Of a DNA stretch of 64,000 bases, positions 34,101 to 44,885 are shown piece by piece. The position numbers were made by a program, and so were the translations under genes. The notes under the pieces were generated by a model, which saw only the letters and a program-made list of their open reading frames with translations, was not told where the DNA came from and made no database searches. Position 1 is the first letter of the stretch; every line of letters starts with the position of its first letter. This stretch comes from Heligmosomoides polygyrus polygyrus (lineage: Eukaryota; Nematoda; Chromadorea; Rhabditida; Heligmosomidae): the NCBI GenBank assembly GCA_947396885.1, contig CANDYH010000044.1, forward strand, positions 51,662 to 115,661. The letters run 5' to 3'.

Positions 34101-37100
34101 GAATTTCTAAGGTTGAGGTAACGTCTGACGCGGTAGCCACATCTTGACTTGACCCTTCTTTTCAGGCTCTGAAGAAGGCGATACCGCCGAAACGTTAGCC
34201 AATAAAGATCTGTAAAACCTCGTGTGGAGCTCAGTCAAACAACGCAACAAGATCTACGATGCCGAGGTTCATAGAGAGTCGTACATGGCGAGTCTTAAAA
34301 GTGTTCAAATTTTACACGATAATATGGATAGTGAGAACGCGGCCTTAGAACTAGACCACAAAAGATAACTCTTCGTCAGTGAACTAAATCCTCAAAGCTC
34401 CAGATTTTCCACCTTGACTTCAAAATGCTTTCCATGATTGCAATAAGGCAGATAGCAGAATAGAGGCTTGCTCTTCTTCTTCGCACTGAGAGGATCATTT
34501 GCTTCCTAAGCCATTATTTTTCAGTGTTGGCGCTACCGTGAAAGCTGCTTCGTTTTCTCGCCGTATGGCGGATAATATTAGGGGGGGGGGGGGGCAAAAG
34601 TAATGAAACACCCCATGCCGTGTTCATGACTGCAGTCTGGTTTCGTGCTTATCGTATTTGTATGTTTGTATGCTACTTACTGAAGCCCATCTGAGAAGTT
34701 ACCACTTCCGCCCTTTCCAGAAGCATGCCAAAGCCACAGTCTGTCTCATGCCGAAACCCCCAGCCTGACGAGTCGACCTGTGTCGCGCAAATCTCGCCCA
34801 ATTCCCAACGGCGAGAAGCATGGGCTCAATATTCACGCAAGATGAGAAGTACGTCTTCTACCTTAACCCTTCCAAGCAGCGAGTCTGGGTGAGGCCTGAT
34901 GACCCGTTAGCGACCTTCGTTCGGCGAGATGCTCACGGCGAGAAGCACCTTTGGAGCTTTTGGATCTGCGCCCATGGATCAGTTTACCGGAAGCTCTTTC
35001 CCAAGAGCACTACGATGAACTCCAAGGCCATGGTGAACGAAATAGAGGAGATGGGCCGGCGACTCGCTCTTATTCATTCGCAACGCTTCAAGAAGGTCCT
35101 CCTCTTCGACAACGCCATACCCCATCGGGCAAAAGTGACCACGGATAAGCTTGCTCGGCTGGGCTACGTTCACATGCCTCACCCACCGTATTCGCTGGAC
35201 ATCTCTCCATGCGACTACCACTACTACTTGAACCTACAGGACTTCCTGGTCGGAAGGGACACAAGAACCCAAGCAGTCCTTGAAAACCATATCGAGCAGT
35301 TGATCAACACCAGGCCCAAGCAGTTTTGGAAGGATGGGATCACGGGGTTGGCTGAGCGATGGCAGCAAGGTCCCTGCCTTTAATGACGAATACATTCCTC
35401 AGCACCGTTGAGTTGTAATTGAATTATAAAGAGATAAAGATTTTTTTCAACTTGTCTCATTACTTTTGCCCCCCCCCCCCTAATATAGAGTAAGATGACC
35501 CGTGGCTCGCCTTCTGCGCCATGTATATGTACTTGGGTGAACAACTTTAAAAAACTAACCAGCACGTACATATTCTTTGCAGTTGGATATGCTTGATTCA
35601 GGCAATCCTGTGTTTGCTCCCATTGAAAAGATGATCTGTATAGGTTGTGGAGATTCAGAGCTTCCTCTTCGTCATCGACAGACATTATCGTTCCGTTACA
35701 ATTGAATGCAGTAGCTGAACAATTTTCCTGTTAGCTTCTGCTGTTATTCCGAACTAGGTTGCTGTGCTTCGTTTGCGTCTTACATCGCAGGAAGCTATTA
35801 GTAAAGAAAGATCGCAAATCTCCACCAGAGCGGCGCATGATACCTACTGCGCTTTTAACTTGAATACCTTTAGTCAAAAAATAGAAGAGAGACACATGAG
35901 GTTGTGCTGTAGCCATGTTTAGTATAGCATTAAGTTGGTTCCAAAAATAACACTTCATTTTGCTTTACTATTTGCAACTGCCTGTGGCCTAAAGGTTCCC
36001 AGCGTCTATAAGAGTGTGAAGTATCCTTCTCAATGGCGCGGAATTAGGCCAATCACGCGAAGCATAAATAAACAAATAATTTTGAAAGTTGTTCAGAGTA
36101 TAAAAACATAATGTTCAGAGTATAAAAACATAAATAGTGCTTAACATTTATGCTACACCATATGAACAATTTGATAGAAGTGAATCAAAATCACATCAAA
36201 ACTGAAATAAAACAATCAACGCAACTCGCCTTCATCTTGCGCTACTCTGGAAAGCCGTCCCTCTACTGTAGTGCTACCAGCTATTAACTACTATACAAAT
36301 AGAAGCCGTTCTGTGAGAAGAATTGAGCTACAAACTTCATAAGTGATTGTGCAGCTCAAATCATCAACGATTGATCATTAGTTATTCCTAGATATTAAAC
36401 TAAACTATAAACGGTAGTTTACACTGCTTAAAGTGAATTATCTGTCAGTTCCTCCTAGAAATCTCATAAGACCATAGCGTTTATATTGTGCTTGATTGAT
36501 AGAATTTCTGCAAGCAGTTCTGCTTTCTGGGAGAAGCGTAAAGGCGTTCAGTATCATGGCCATGGTCTACCACACGTGCGAAGACGGACTACTCGGAAGC
36601 CTGTGGATTATTCGCGTAAAAATTCTTTTATATTCTGCAGAATTCATCGAACAGTATAGATAAATCGTCATAATTAAAGGTACGCTCCGATTTTTTTTTT
36701 GCTACAATAATTTTGTTAAGCAATTTAAACCGTGAAATCGTCATTCTTGACGTCGTCAAAAATATAGTAAGCATACCTTGAGATAACTCAGACTTTTGGT
36801 GCTTCTAAAAGTTTCATTGCAAGGAATTTTAACCGTTTCATAATTGTAGGTCTACTAATAGCAAAGTAGCCCTTTTAAACGAAAGCAAAAATAAAGAAAG
36901 CATAAAAGTTAATTGATAACGAATACATCCTACAGGCCTTTGAAACTTTGTCTGTTACGCAACTGACAAAGCTGCTTACTACTCGACAAACTTTAACTAC
37001 TAACGATGCATGTTACAAATTGGGCCAGAAAGATAGCTACCTCCACGAATTGATCGAACTTTAAGCCGAGCCATGAAACTGAAGACCGAAGGTGTTATCA

Positions 37101-37519
37101 GTCAAGAAGTGATTCTGAGAAGTTTTATTTGGGCTAGAAGACAGGTCCGTGATTAAAAATTGTTTATTTTAAATGCAGCTTCTTGAACTGGAGAAGATTT
37201 TTAAAACAAATTAATAAGATAGCGCATGCTTATTACTCGTTATGCTTTTGAGTTGTGGTATTATGGCGAATGTAGATAAATCGCCTGTCCTTCCAAGATC
37301 AGTTCCATTACTTCAAGTAACAGAACAGTTGTAACAGAAACGGTTGTTTGTGTACCATTAAACAACGATAAAATGGATATTCTCACCTAATGGTTTCGGT
37401 CGCCAGATCGGATGCACCTTCAATGGAAAACTCTCAATTGTAAGTTGAAAAAACTGCTCGTACAAAAGAGAATTTACCACTGTGACTGTAATGAAGACGA
37501 AAATGTGAAAGAGCGGCAT
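31186..37519 (-). CDS. ASP gene 2: secreted double-CAP-domain (SCP/TAPS) protein, 13 exons
   Basis: Exons in transcript order: 37519-37478, 37417-37387, 35714-35560, 33081-32978, 32906-32777, 32722-32631, 32567-32350, 32214-32133, 31973-31898, 31817-31662, 31603-31496, 31428-31343 and 31285-31186. The sum is 1380 nt, 459 aa, in frame throughout. Twelve exon lengths equal those of ASP gene 1; the linker exon is 24 nt longer and adds a TTTTSIATTTS-like stretch. The N-terminus MPLFHIFVFITVTV is a signal peptide. Domain 1 has FNCNGTI, NMYVL-AWNCDYEKIADSIVQGC and FPYDNG. Domain 2 has NRICP, TYDCGLE, IKTWWRQIR and FFVVCHYRPGGN, with YFTM at the usual histidine site. About 100 bp upstream of the ATG, a TGAATnATACAGAAT block is shared with gene 1 and may be promoter sequence. 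Intron 3 (33082-35559) contains a Penelope fragment and a mariner, both antisense to the gene. Confidence 0.92.
33282..33986 (+). pseudogene. Penelope-like RT tail and GIY-YIG endonuclease
   Basis: The 234-codon frame starts with MFRTAALVSSGEEERK, a segment that lies between the RT thumb and the nuclease in element 1. It continues with KVPFKVPFISDDVSTSLRK, CAVCPHGREGDC, the GIY-YIG core VYLITCQSCGEEYIGETARP and R...EHL, then EAFWIHAKDPKLNRKEE with the conserved Glu and Asn, ending YIRLAF. No stops interrupt it, but the RT catalytic part is absent. It represents a different subfamily from element 1, since many residues differ throughout. Confidence 0.9.
34165..34200 (+). ncRNA. Hammerhead ribozyme motif (type I), core intact
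   Basis: The order is GGCT, CTGAAGA, A-GGCG-ATAC-CGCC, GAAACGTT, AGCC. Every stem pairs perfectly and the core matches the consensus, with cleavage expected after GTT. AATAAA follows immediately at 34201. Stem III is AC/GT without a loop. This is the best copy in the window. Confidence 0.85.
34581..35480 (+). mobile_element. D34D mariner element with poly-G/C termini, internally deleted
   Basis: The ends are inverted: G14-CAAAAGTAATGAAACA at the left and TGTCTCATTACTTTTG-C12 at the right, flanked by the target dinucleotide TA on both sides (ATTA|G and C|TAAT). The element is only 900 bp, against the roughly 1.3 kb usual for mariners, and lacks the N-terminal DNA-binding part. It is inserted in intron 3 of ASP gene 2. 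Confidence 0.9.
34820..35383 (+). pseudogene. Mariner transposase, C-terminal two thirds
   Basis: The 187-codon frame contains the second and third catalytic Asp: LFDNAIPHRAKV and YSLDISPCDYHYY, 34 residues apart, which is the D34D signature of mariner-family transposases. Upstream are HLWSFWICAHGSVYRKL and NEIEEMGRRLALIHSQRF, matching the usual segment between the first and second Asp. The first catalytic region and the helix-turn-helix domains are absent, so the product cannot transpose the element. Confidence 0.88.
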
Positions 37520-39229
37520 AATTACACTTCATGGTTGTTGTCAGAGCGTTTCGCTTATATGCCTTTTCCGAAAAAGTGCTGCTGGTGAATTATACAGAAT
37601 TGGTCGCTTCAAAAGGTAGCTAGATTAGGGGAAAAACACCACATGTGAATAATAGTTCTGCTCTGAACTTTGCCCATAGATTAAGGTTCACCTGCAGAAT
37701 AGACTGGTCTCGAAGCTTCATAAACGGGCAGTGAATAGGCGGGTGAGCTTTTATTTTGAAGAGAAGGCAGTTGCAGCAGACAAATGTTCTATATCTTCAA
37801 GAATATGCGCTTCCCTATTAGTAGTAAATAGAAGTATCATCTTTTTCGTGTTAACCTTGACGATAGCGGCATGTTTATCCAGAAGAGTTGTGCTTTTTAA
37901 TTTTTTCTTCGAACAAGGGAACTAACGAGCATAATTCATTTTCAAATTTTTTGATTAGTCGAGCGAACGAAAAACTGGAAGTGTTGAAATTTCGAGTAAC
38001 CAAACCAGCGAATATGTCAAATTTAAAATTTTTGAATAATAATAATCTAACAATCGAATAAGTTGAACGTCTGAAATTTCGAACAGGCAAGCAAATGCGC
38101 AGTTCGATTGCTTGAGTTTTCGAAGAATCGGGCGTTCGAATGAACTTGATCGGAAGTAGTAGCGAATGAACAATTTTCTGAAATCGATTTCGATCGAAAG
38201 GTCAGTTTGGGTAATCCACCTCATAGTTTTCCATACCAGGAAAGGGTTTCAACATCCCTTGGAACTTTGCAAGGAGGACTAGGTATGTCATGTACCATGA
38301 ATATGGAGCCTAGAAAGTGTATTACAAAAATGAATGTTGAACTTGCAAAATACATTTTCCGAAAAAGTCTTGACCTGTTAACGTCCACCATTTTACCGTC
38401 GCATTCCTCTGTTTGGTAGAAAAATCTGACTCAAAAACAGCTTCCAAATAGGGTATCGGCGACCCATGTAACGCCCATTCACGAATTTTGAGCTGATCCA
38501 GTGATCCTGCGCATCCTCCATCCTAGACAACGAGCTCACCTTCCCTACCATTTATAGGCAAGTTTGCAGGCTTGTACCAATTCTCTGATCTACCTCAGGC
38601 CCTGGCTGGCTGCTGCAGTGAGGTAAAGTTTAAAGCATATGCTTCATCTGTGACAAAAAGGAGAGTCAAGGGAAAAAACAGTCCGCTCCAAAAACAGTTA
38701 TCCGTTAACGCACAACCCAGAAGAGTTGCTTCGTAGTGTTAACTGATCTAAATAGTCCGCCCAAAACAACAATGCATATATGCAAAAGAAAAGATTCTCT
38801 TCATTCTTGCCCACTAGCCCTTCTCCGCCTTTCTTCAAGCTCTACAGTAATCCGCCAATGAGAGAAGAATCTGGGCGGTCCTCGAAGGCGGGCAGGGCTT
38901 CTGGGGCTATAAAATGGCGTCTTCCTGAGGAACTGGCAGTTCTGGTTAGCTTTCAACCGTCTTCAACAGACATCCTATCTTTTCTCAAGGTCCCTTGCAA
39001 TGCGCTCTGTTTTCTCACGCTTAAAAGTTGCAAATAGTACCTCAACTAAGAATCCGCTTCACTATAGTCGGCGAACAGCGCGTTTCGGTAGGCGGCCCAC
39101 GGTGGCGGTAGGCGGGCAGAAGAAAGTTCTTCTTGCTGGAACCTCTCTCCCACGGGGGGCGTTCGTTCCCCACACGATCCTCCCCCCCCCCCCCCCCGTC
39201 GCCCAATTCCCGCCCTACCCGCGCCGTCC
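37520..39229. other. No gene recognised
   Basis: Upstream of ASP gene 2, 37530-37740 has scattered similarity to the region upstream of ASP gene 1. At 37950-38200 there is a TTCGAA-rich degenerate tract like that at 17280-18280. The remainder is anonymous and becomes GC-rich after 39050, with a C16 run at 39182-39197. Confidence 0.45.
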
Positions 39230-39554
39230 TATAGGCCCATGCATACTTCTGTGACACCGCGGCTCGGCGAGTAGGACGACGGCGAAATCCGGCGGTCGCG
39301 GCGCGGTCGCCTTAGAGCACCGTTTTAGGCAACGGGACCAACGTACTCGTGGATGCCGCGCGCCAGAAATGGTTTGAGCCATTCCAGCCTGCAGCACTCA
39401 GCGCGGCGTCGGCTGCGATAGCCACTGCGACAGTCGCAAGAGTGTGCACGCCCCACCCTGCGGCACATGTCGCAGTGTCGCGCCGCGGCCGTCGCTGCCC
39501 TATGCTTCGTCATGGCCGCGCCGCGTTGTCGCAGAAGTGTGCATGGGCCTTATG
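39230..39554. repeat. GC-rich fold-back (MITE-like) sequence
   Basis: AGGCCCATGCATACTTCTGT at about 39234 and its inverted counterpart ending near 39550 pair over about 35 bp with four mismatches. The interior is rich in CGCGGCG and TGCGAC words. No coding potential was recognised. It may be a small DNA transposon without its own transposase; I could not define a target duplication. Confidence 0.45.
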
Positions 39555-39861
39555 TGGACAAGTTTGCGGCGCGCGAAACCGTCGTTAATTGGCATGACGT
39601 CGTCAAAACTTAACGGCTGGTAGGAGACGATTGTGGAGCGCATCTCACGGGAACACTGGAGTCATTTTTCAGTCAGTTCGGTTGTGGAGGCAGTTGAGGG
39701 AGGGGAATGTCGCTCTTCTCTCTGGAATCTTTAAATTTCCCCCACAACTAGAGACTATCGGTGATTCCAGTGTCGAGTTGGTGGCCTCTACATAAAAGGC
39801 CTATCTTAAATTGTCCGGCTCACGGTCATCTCATTTTAAAGGATCAAAGAATTCTCTTTAT

Positions 39862-40140
39862 TGCGTTGTTATGACTGAGCTCCATTCGAGGTTATACAGA
39901 TCTTTATTGGCTAATGTTTCGGGGAATCGCCTTCTTCACCTTGACTATGTGATCGAAAGGTAGTCTTGAATTTCTAAGGTTGAGGAGACGTCTGACGCGA
40001 TAGCAACACTTTGACTTGATCCTTCCTTTCATGCTCCGAAGAAGGCGACACCGCCGAAACCCTAGTCAATAAAGATCTTTAAAACCTCGTGTGGAGCTCA
40101 GTCAAAACAACGCAACAAGATCTATGATACAGAGGTTCAG
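39862..40140. mobile_element. Two Penelope-like tails in inverted orientation
   Basis: 39862-39937 (minus) and 40038-40113 (plus) are inverted copies of the element-3 tail, from the GAAGAAGGCG hammerhead core through AATAAAGATC to CAGTCAAAACAACGCAA. The middle (39950-40035) matches 34078-34160. Both hammerheads are damaged: CCGAAGA and GAAACCCT on the plus strand, and a lost stem on the minus strand. Confidence 0.75.
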
Positions 40141-41279
40141 AAAGAGTCATACATTCTCCTTAAGTTAAGGAACTTTCTAGTGGATGCTAGCGTTGCTGTT
40201 ATGACATGTCTTGCTAGGATGTTGTTATACTTGTCGGAAAATGCGGACGACGCCTTGGTACTGAGCAATGTGGCAGGGCTTGGCGTTGCAGCTAAAAAGT
40301 CCTTTTCTCCAAATGTGGTCTAAAGATTCTGACTCTTGTCTCAGAACAAAACTGTTCAGGATAGAGCTGCCAGGTCAAGGGAAATGATAAGAAATGTGAT
40401 GCCTCCATGTGATGGCGGGGACCCGGACATCTCGTCCTCTTCGCGCCCTTTGCTCGGCCCCTTCTGGGGACAGTGTAGGGAACGACTCTCCGCCCTTTCC
40501 CACCCATTTTCGAAGCAATCTCCACCAATTGGGACTCTCTCTCAAGCGCACGGGGCTGATGCCAATGTGAAAGGCCTTTTATTAAAGCTTGTCTATACTC
40601 GATACAGATAGAATCGGGAGGGAGGGATTCCTTCTCCTGCTCTGACACTTCTCCTCGCGGTCCCTCTTGCGGAACACAATAAGGATCATCCACACAAAAG
40701 ACCCTACGGAAAACCACAGAATCGTAACAAAAATTCCACAGAACCATGCAGTGTAGAGACACGCCAGTTTCCTTCAGCAGTGAGTACACAAAGTAGACCA
40801 TTAGACTTATTTTCGATTCAAACAAAACTGGAAAAGAGAACATGGAAAGTCAGCGATTTTTAATGTTGTCGATCTTTCCACTTTCCTAGGCTCTACAAGA
40901 CCGCATAGGACTTGCTGAGATTCGTTAAGGTATTCACAGCGGTCCCTTATTAGTCACGCGGATTAGACGTTTACAATTGTACGTCACTTCCACGAATCAT
41001 ACGATGTGTTTCGCTGATGCACACTGGTTTATTGAGTGGATTCTGTTATCAAATGATTGGCAAAACATCCACACCATGCACTCATCGGATTCTTTAAGGA
41101 AGCGCTAAACGAAAGACGTAAGACCTTTCTTCTCAGTCGAACAAGGAGGCTCATTGATCTCCTCTGACACGCTACATTTAAGAATGGACACGCCACAGAC
41201 GCCTGTTCCCTTTACTCAGACGATCGACGGCATCATGTGTTGTTCTTTGGGCGTTACTTGAGCGCATAACATTTTTTTA
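40141..41279. other. No gene recognised
   Basis: A minus-strand open frame at 40292-40843 shows no recognisable domain or convincing splice context. I leave it uncalled. Confidence 0.4.
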
Positions 41280-42250
41280 TTAGGTTGGAAAATAAGACTT
41301 TTCATTTTTTTCAAAGATTTATTACTTCACAACTACAAAGTCAATTCGATTGAGATAAACTACATTTTGTTCCACTACAGACTCCAAAGACTGGTACTTT
41401 TCCAAATCCTTTCGCTTAAAGGACTGCAGTTATGGAGTCGTAGCACAGCACGGAAGAGACGGTAGTCGGCAGGGGCGAGGTCAGGGCTATACGGTGGATG
41501 TGACATTACCTCCAAGCCCAGCTCTTCTGTTGTTTCTCTTGCGAGTGTTCCAACATGTGGTTTTGCACTGTCATGTTCACCTTTGACGTCTCGCCCCTTT
41601 TCTTGGAGAGCTGTGGCGACGTTGTGGCGTTGGCCACCGTATAGTAAGTGTCTCTCCACTCCTGAGTGTTTCCCAGTAAATCACTCCTCTGACATCCCAC
41701 CAAACCTCAAGAGAATCTTCCTTTCGTGAACACTGGGCTTCAGATCGGGCCTAGGGTTCTCTCCTTTTTGTACCCATTGTCTTTTTCTTCGGAAGTTGGC
41801 ATGCAGAACCCAGGACTCATCGCCTGTCACAATCCGCGGCAGAAACGATTTTCTTTCGTATCTGGACAGAAGAGAAGTAGCGATGGAGAGCCGTTGACCT
41901 TTCTGTCCTCGAGTGAACAATCTCCCTTCAAAAACTTTCCGAACCACTCATAACAGGCGCGATGAGTAATATATCCCAAGCCATATATATGGTTAGTTCG
42001 GTCGGCTGCCTGACCTGCTGTAGATCCTTTAGTGAATTCATGAAGAATGCCGTGCCGAAAATGGCCATGAGGTAGATGTGACATTGAGTCCGGAAGATTG
42101 GATAGATAAAAGAGTCTCGACCTGTGTCCGAGTGCGAACGGTAGACAAGTGTGGCAGGATTACGAAACCAGCAATCAATATTGGCCAGTGCATTTACAAG
42201 GGAACGGTAAAAAAGGGTTTCGAACTGTGAAGAGACTTTTTCCAACCTAA
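41280..42250 (-). mobile_element. D34D mariner element, minus strand, degenerate
   Basis: Inverted ends TTAGGTTGGAAAA... and ...TTTTTCCAACCTAA are flanked by TA on both sides. Minus-strand translation gives, in several frames, an N-terminal helix-turn-helix segment (HRACYEWFGKFLKGDCSLED), the first catalytic block (IVTGDESWVLHANFRRKRQW), and the second and third Asp (HDSAKPHV, then SPDLAPADYRLF, 34 residues apart). Frameshifts separate these blocks, so the transposase is dead. The length is 971 bp. Confidence 0.9.
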
Positions 42251-43336
42251 TATGTAGTAAATCCCTTTATTAAACCTTTGTTAATGTCTCCATTCAAGTA
42301 TAATTTTCGTATTTGTCCTGATGATGTTCACTAATGTCGAAGGCCTATTTTTGAGTGGATTTGTTTGCAGAAACTCTAAACCATTTCTGGATTCACGAAT
42401 TCGAAAAATGAGAAGTCTTGCTTCCACGGTAATGCTCTGCGTGTTCCTGCAACACATAATCTCTGCATCTTCAGGAGTGGCCTCCGGTAAGTAATGGGCT
42501 TATCTACAAAGTTCGCCTTTGTAATCGTCGATATTTTCCTAAAGTACTCAATCTGTTTTGGTGCAAAGCCCATAGAAAGTTTTCAATCTTTTCGGTTTCT
42601 TGTATTTACTACGCCTTGTAATACATACTTCTTGGAAATGCTGCCGATCTGACTTTATAATAATCAGTGACACATCATACAAAATAATAATTTTTAAAAT
42701 AATAAAAATAAAATATGTTAATAAAATAATGTAAAGTAGAGATCATCTACTTTAAGCAGATCAGAAAGAGGCTCTAGAATACTTCAGTACTAACCAGATA
42801 GAAAGACAGACTTTAAAAGCCACACATTGGAAGTATTAAATGGGTTCGTATTTCGTATAATTTTTACATTTATTCAATTTAACTTATTTGTCTGCTCACC
42901 TACTAGAAGATGCAAATGCATGAAAACCGAGAACTTAAGCTTGATACAGCACACTGATTAGATACTAAATAACCATTCGCCAACCAGGAGCTATTGTTAA
43001 GAATAACGCTAGGAATAGTCTGAAGAGACAAGGCTTATTTTTTCCTTTCTTATCTTGTAGCCTATCCAAAGCGCTTAGGTTCTTTTTGGTTCCTAATTGG
43101 AATTTCCTGATCTGAGATTGCGCATTGGAGCCGCATTAGCTAGAATTGAGCTTGAACAATGTGTTCTAGCAAACAGATTTCACTGCTCTTTCACACACAA
43201 TCAACGGCGTCTTTTGCTCTATCGCAAAACTAAGCGGGTTCTCTCTTAACAGGCGCCGTCTACCTTTTCTTTGGATCCCTTGCTGTTCGCTTTCTCAGTG
43301 TTCCGAGTTCTTAGACCAGAACCCGATGGATGGCCG
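42251..43336. other. No gene recognised
   Basis: AT-rich sequence without convincing coding potential or repeats that I could relate to others in the window. Confidence 0.4.
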
Positions 43337-43610
43337 TCAAGAAAAGGCTCTCGAGAACTTGGAATCTCCATAGGTATGGAGAGCAAGCGCTGACAGAACT
43401 ATGAACTTTACCAACCTTACGAGCAGCCGCAAGCCCTTGTCTTCAAGGGTTTTCTGCCACAGCCTCCTTCTCGTGCAGTCGGAAGCAAGTGCGATGACAT
43501 CCGCGTAGAAGGCAGTGCTCGATGATCTATCTTGTACGCATTTCACTACGCTGTCGAGAATTAGAGGGAAGAGGAACGGACTCATGACCAAACCCTTTTA
43601 ATCTCGCTGA
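43337..43610 (-). pseudogene. Non-LTR reverse transcriptase remnant
   Basis: The minus-strand translation contains VMSPFLFPLILDSVVKCVQD followed by TAFYADVIALAS. This resembles the 'SP.LF..VLD' and 'YADDI' boxes of RTE-like reverse transcriptases, with the second Asp of the catalytic pair changed to Val. Only about 80 residues are recognisable. Confidence 0.55.
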
Positions 43611-44842
43611 GATAATCACCTTTATTGTAACTTCATACAAGGTTAACCTACAGTTTTCGAGCTTCTGAGAACAATGACCTGGTACGCTTCCTCTTCCAAA
43701 AGCTCTACGGAGCACTGCGCGACCTAGCGTTAATTTCCTTCGGTTAAAGAGCTCTCGGTAAACCGTTTTACAAACAGAGAATCTTCCTTTTGTACGAAAC
43801 TAGTGGCTTCCTTGAAATATTGAGCGTCGGATCAGATAGCGTCGTCTTTTCGTGCACATGGCTTCCAGATGCTACGCTATTCAGTCACGCTCCTTCGTGT
43901 CAGTATCGGTGTTACGATTGGTCACCCCATACGTAGAGAGAGAGACAACTACTGCTTATAGAGCCTCTAACTATTCCCTGAAGCACCATAGGGTCATCGA
44001 GACGAAAACTCGTTAGAGATCTTAGTTCCTTGCACTGCTGCCTGACGTGTCCAAAGCTTTAAGCTGCGGCTGACTGCCCCTGCTTCACCTTGTGCAGTCT
44101 TGCTGGTGTGCCTCACCGGACGTCTATTATAAGAACTGACCACAGATCTTTAAGCTGATTCCATAACGACTTATAATCATACGATCTGTGACCTTCTAAC
44201 CTCTCGCCTAACTTTATTTTGATCAAGATCCATTTTTGTAAACCGCTCATCAATACGCCGACGAGCAATTTTCTTCGCTCGCTTCGTTATATGAAAATTC
44301 AAAAAATCGGTTGATTTCTTTGCTACATTACTTGAAAATTTAAAAAAAAACAAGCTTCTCGTCTGTTCCACTATCCATTTATCGATTATTGAAAATTATA
44401 AAGAAATCGAGATTCTCCTTCAATCGACAATAAGAAATTCTAAAATTTTATGTTGTTTGTTCGAAAAAATGCATAATGCTCAACTTTAACCTAACCATTG
44501 CCAATCTAGACCTCATAGCTGATCTCACCGAAAAAACCAATGGGTTTCAAGTAATGCGAGACTGGATCTCGAATATCGCAGTAGGTTTTTTCCTCGTTCA
44601 TGCAGATAACGGATAAAGCATAGAAGCTACTCAATCTCTGTTTAGGATAGTCCAAGCATTCTAACTCTATAGGTTATCGTTGACCCGGTTTGAAGGAAAT
44701 GGCATGAAAGGAATTGTAAGAAAGTAATGTTGAAAAATTACGAAGAAATACCTGACCTATACGAAGAATTTCCGTGGTTAACTTCTAGGCAATTCATGCT
44801 TATCCTTTTCACACAAGCCTCTGACCAATTCTGCAATGCATG
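43611..44842. other. No gene recognised
   Basis: Anonymous sequence, increasingly AT-rich, between the RT remnant and a LINE 3' end. Confidence 0.4.
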
Positions 44843-44885
44843 TGGATGTCATCATGTGAATGTCATCCTATACCGTTTCCAATTA

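Larger units (their letters stand above)
33205..34262 (+). mobile_element. Penelope-like element 3, 5' truncated, in intron 3 of ASP gene 2
   Basis: The coding part at 33282-33986 is followed by an untranslated tail, a hammerhead at 34165-34200, AATAAA, and a block (GATGCCGAGGTTCATAGAGA) also seen after the hammerheads at 22985 and 40120. In known Penelope elements the terminal repeat precedes the next copy's reading frame. That block opens with ATG and could be the start of a second, truncated copy; this is inference. Its tail is closest to that at 39862-40140. Confidence 0.8.

Noticed and set aside
40292..40843. 183-codon minus-strand frame as a gene
   Set aside because: No recognisable domain, no convincing splice context, and composition like its anonymous surroundings.
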